Assembly (NCBI GenBank): GCA_023249275.1
Contig: JAHFCV010000154.1
Coordinates: 1 to 5,132, forward strand
Source of the DNA: Candidatus Methanoperedens sp.
GTDB taxonomy: Archaea > Halobacteriota > Methanosarcinia > Methanosarcinales > Methanoperedenaceae
DNA: 5,132 nucleotides
Reading direction: 5' to 3'
The position numbers and the translations under genes are program-made. A model generated the notes under the pieces. The model was not told the DNA's origin. It searched no databases and saw only the letters and a list, made by a program, of their open reading frames with translations. This document shows positions 4,887-5,132 of the stretch, piece after piece (positions within the stretch are counted from its first letter, which is position 1; every line of letters begins with the position of its first letter).

Positions 4887-5132
4887 TTGCGCAGTATCCA
4901 TGACGAGCTGCTTACCTGTGTTGAGTCCGGAAAATGCACGCCGGATGATGCGCTAAAACTCCATGATAACCCGGCTTTTCTCTTTTCCCTTGCTGACAGG
5001 CTTCGCAAAAGAGCAGTCGGGGACGATGTTACTTTTGTAATCAACAGGAATATCAATTTTACGAACAGGTGCATCGGGACATGTAAATTCTGCGCGTTCA
5101 GGAAGCAGGACGGGTATATTCTTTCCATCCCT
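4887..5132 (+). CDS. cofH: FO synthase subunit 2, radical SAM enzyme CofH, 5' fragment (cut by window edge)
   Basis: CofH couples tyrosine to 5-amino-6-ribitylaminouracil, the step before CofG in FO synthesis. From the TTG at 4887, 82 codons are visible. They encode an N-terminal helix with VESGKCTPDDALKLHDNPAF, then LADRLRKRAVGDDVTFVINRNINFTNRC, and the radical SAM cluster motif CIGTCKFC (Cys62, Cys66, Cys69), followed by AFRKQDGYI. NRNINFTN before the cysteines is typical of CofH and separates it from CofG. The frame is open from 4836, after a TAA at 4833, but contains no ATG or GTG. TTG at 4887 is the only conventional alternative start and has AGGA only one base before it. ATA at 4860, preceded by GGTGGT, is another, less orthodox possibility. 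The start is therefore uncertain although the identity is not. Confidence 0.9.
   Translation, partial: MRSIHDELLTCVESGKCTPDDALKLHDNPAFLFSLADRLRKRAVGDDVTFVINRNINFTNRCIGTCKFCAFRKQDGYILSIP

Noticed and set aside
4775..5128. Minus-strand reading frame of 117 codons across the cofG/cofH junction
   Set aside because: It is antisense to the CofH radical SAM motif and to the cofG 3' end, and has no recognisable domain of its own.

Overview
The window looks archaeal and most likely methanogen-related: Methanosarcinales, possibly a Ca. Methanoperedens-type genome (inference). The evidence is a methanogen-type (type 2) seryl-tRNA synthetase, the coenzyme F420 (FO) synthase pair cofG/cofH, a HerA-like ATPase, a tRNA without an encoded CCA end, and AT-rich TATA-like boxes about 25-30 bases upstream of several starts.

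Layout. Everything from 3688 down to 1 is on the minus strand. In transcription order it is: tRNA-Leu(UAA) (3606-3688); a two-gene MntA/HepT toxin-antitoxin module (3496-2634); a type 2 serS gene (2549-1030) broken into two reading frames by a net one-base loss; a DUF4258 gene (995-673), also broken by a one-base loss; a DUF2283 gene (694-344) overlapping it; and the start of a herA-like helicase/ATPase gene (226 to the window edge). On the plus strand, diverging from the tRNA, are cofG (3805-4824) and the 5' part of cofH (from about 4887 to the window end).

How the genes work together. CofG and CofH jointly make the deazaflavin chromophore of F420. MntA and HepT form a known module in which the nucleotidyltransferase neutralises the HEPN ribonuclease by AMPylating it. 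The DUF4258/DUF2283 pair has the same compact overlapping organisation but no established role that I know of. The synthetase therefore sits between two small two-gene modules.

Points worth a second look. Two single-base losses lie about 900 bases apart. Both can be repaired by restoring one C on the coding strand to make CC into CCC, so a sequencing or assembly error is the leading explanation; real gene decay is the alternative. The DUF4258 gene is not visible as an ordinary ORF and was recovered only by joining two frames. The cofG/tRNA intergenic region carries three tandem 10-bp TCTG(C/T)G units plus a small hairpin, and a related sequence in opposite orientation lies upstream of herA. 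I see no CRISPR array, insertion sequence or riboswitch.
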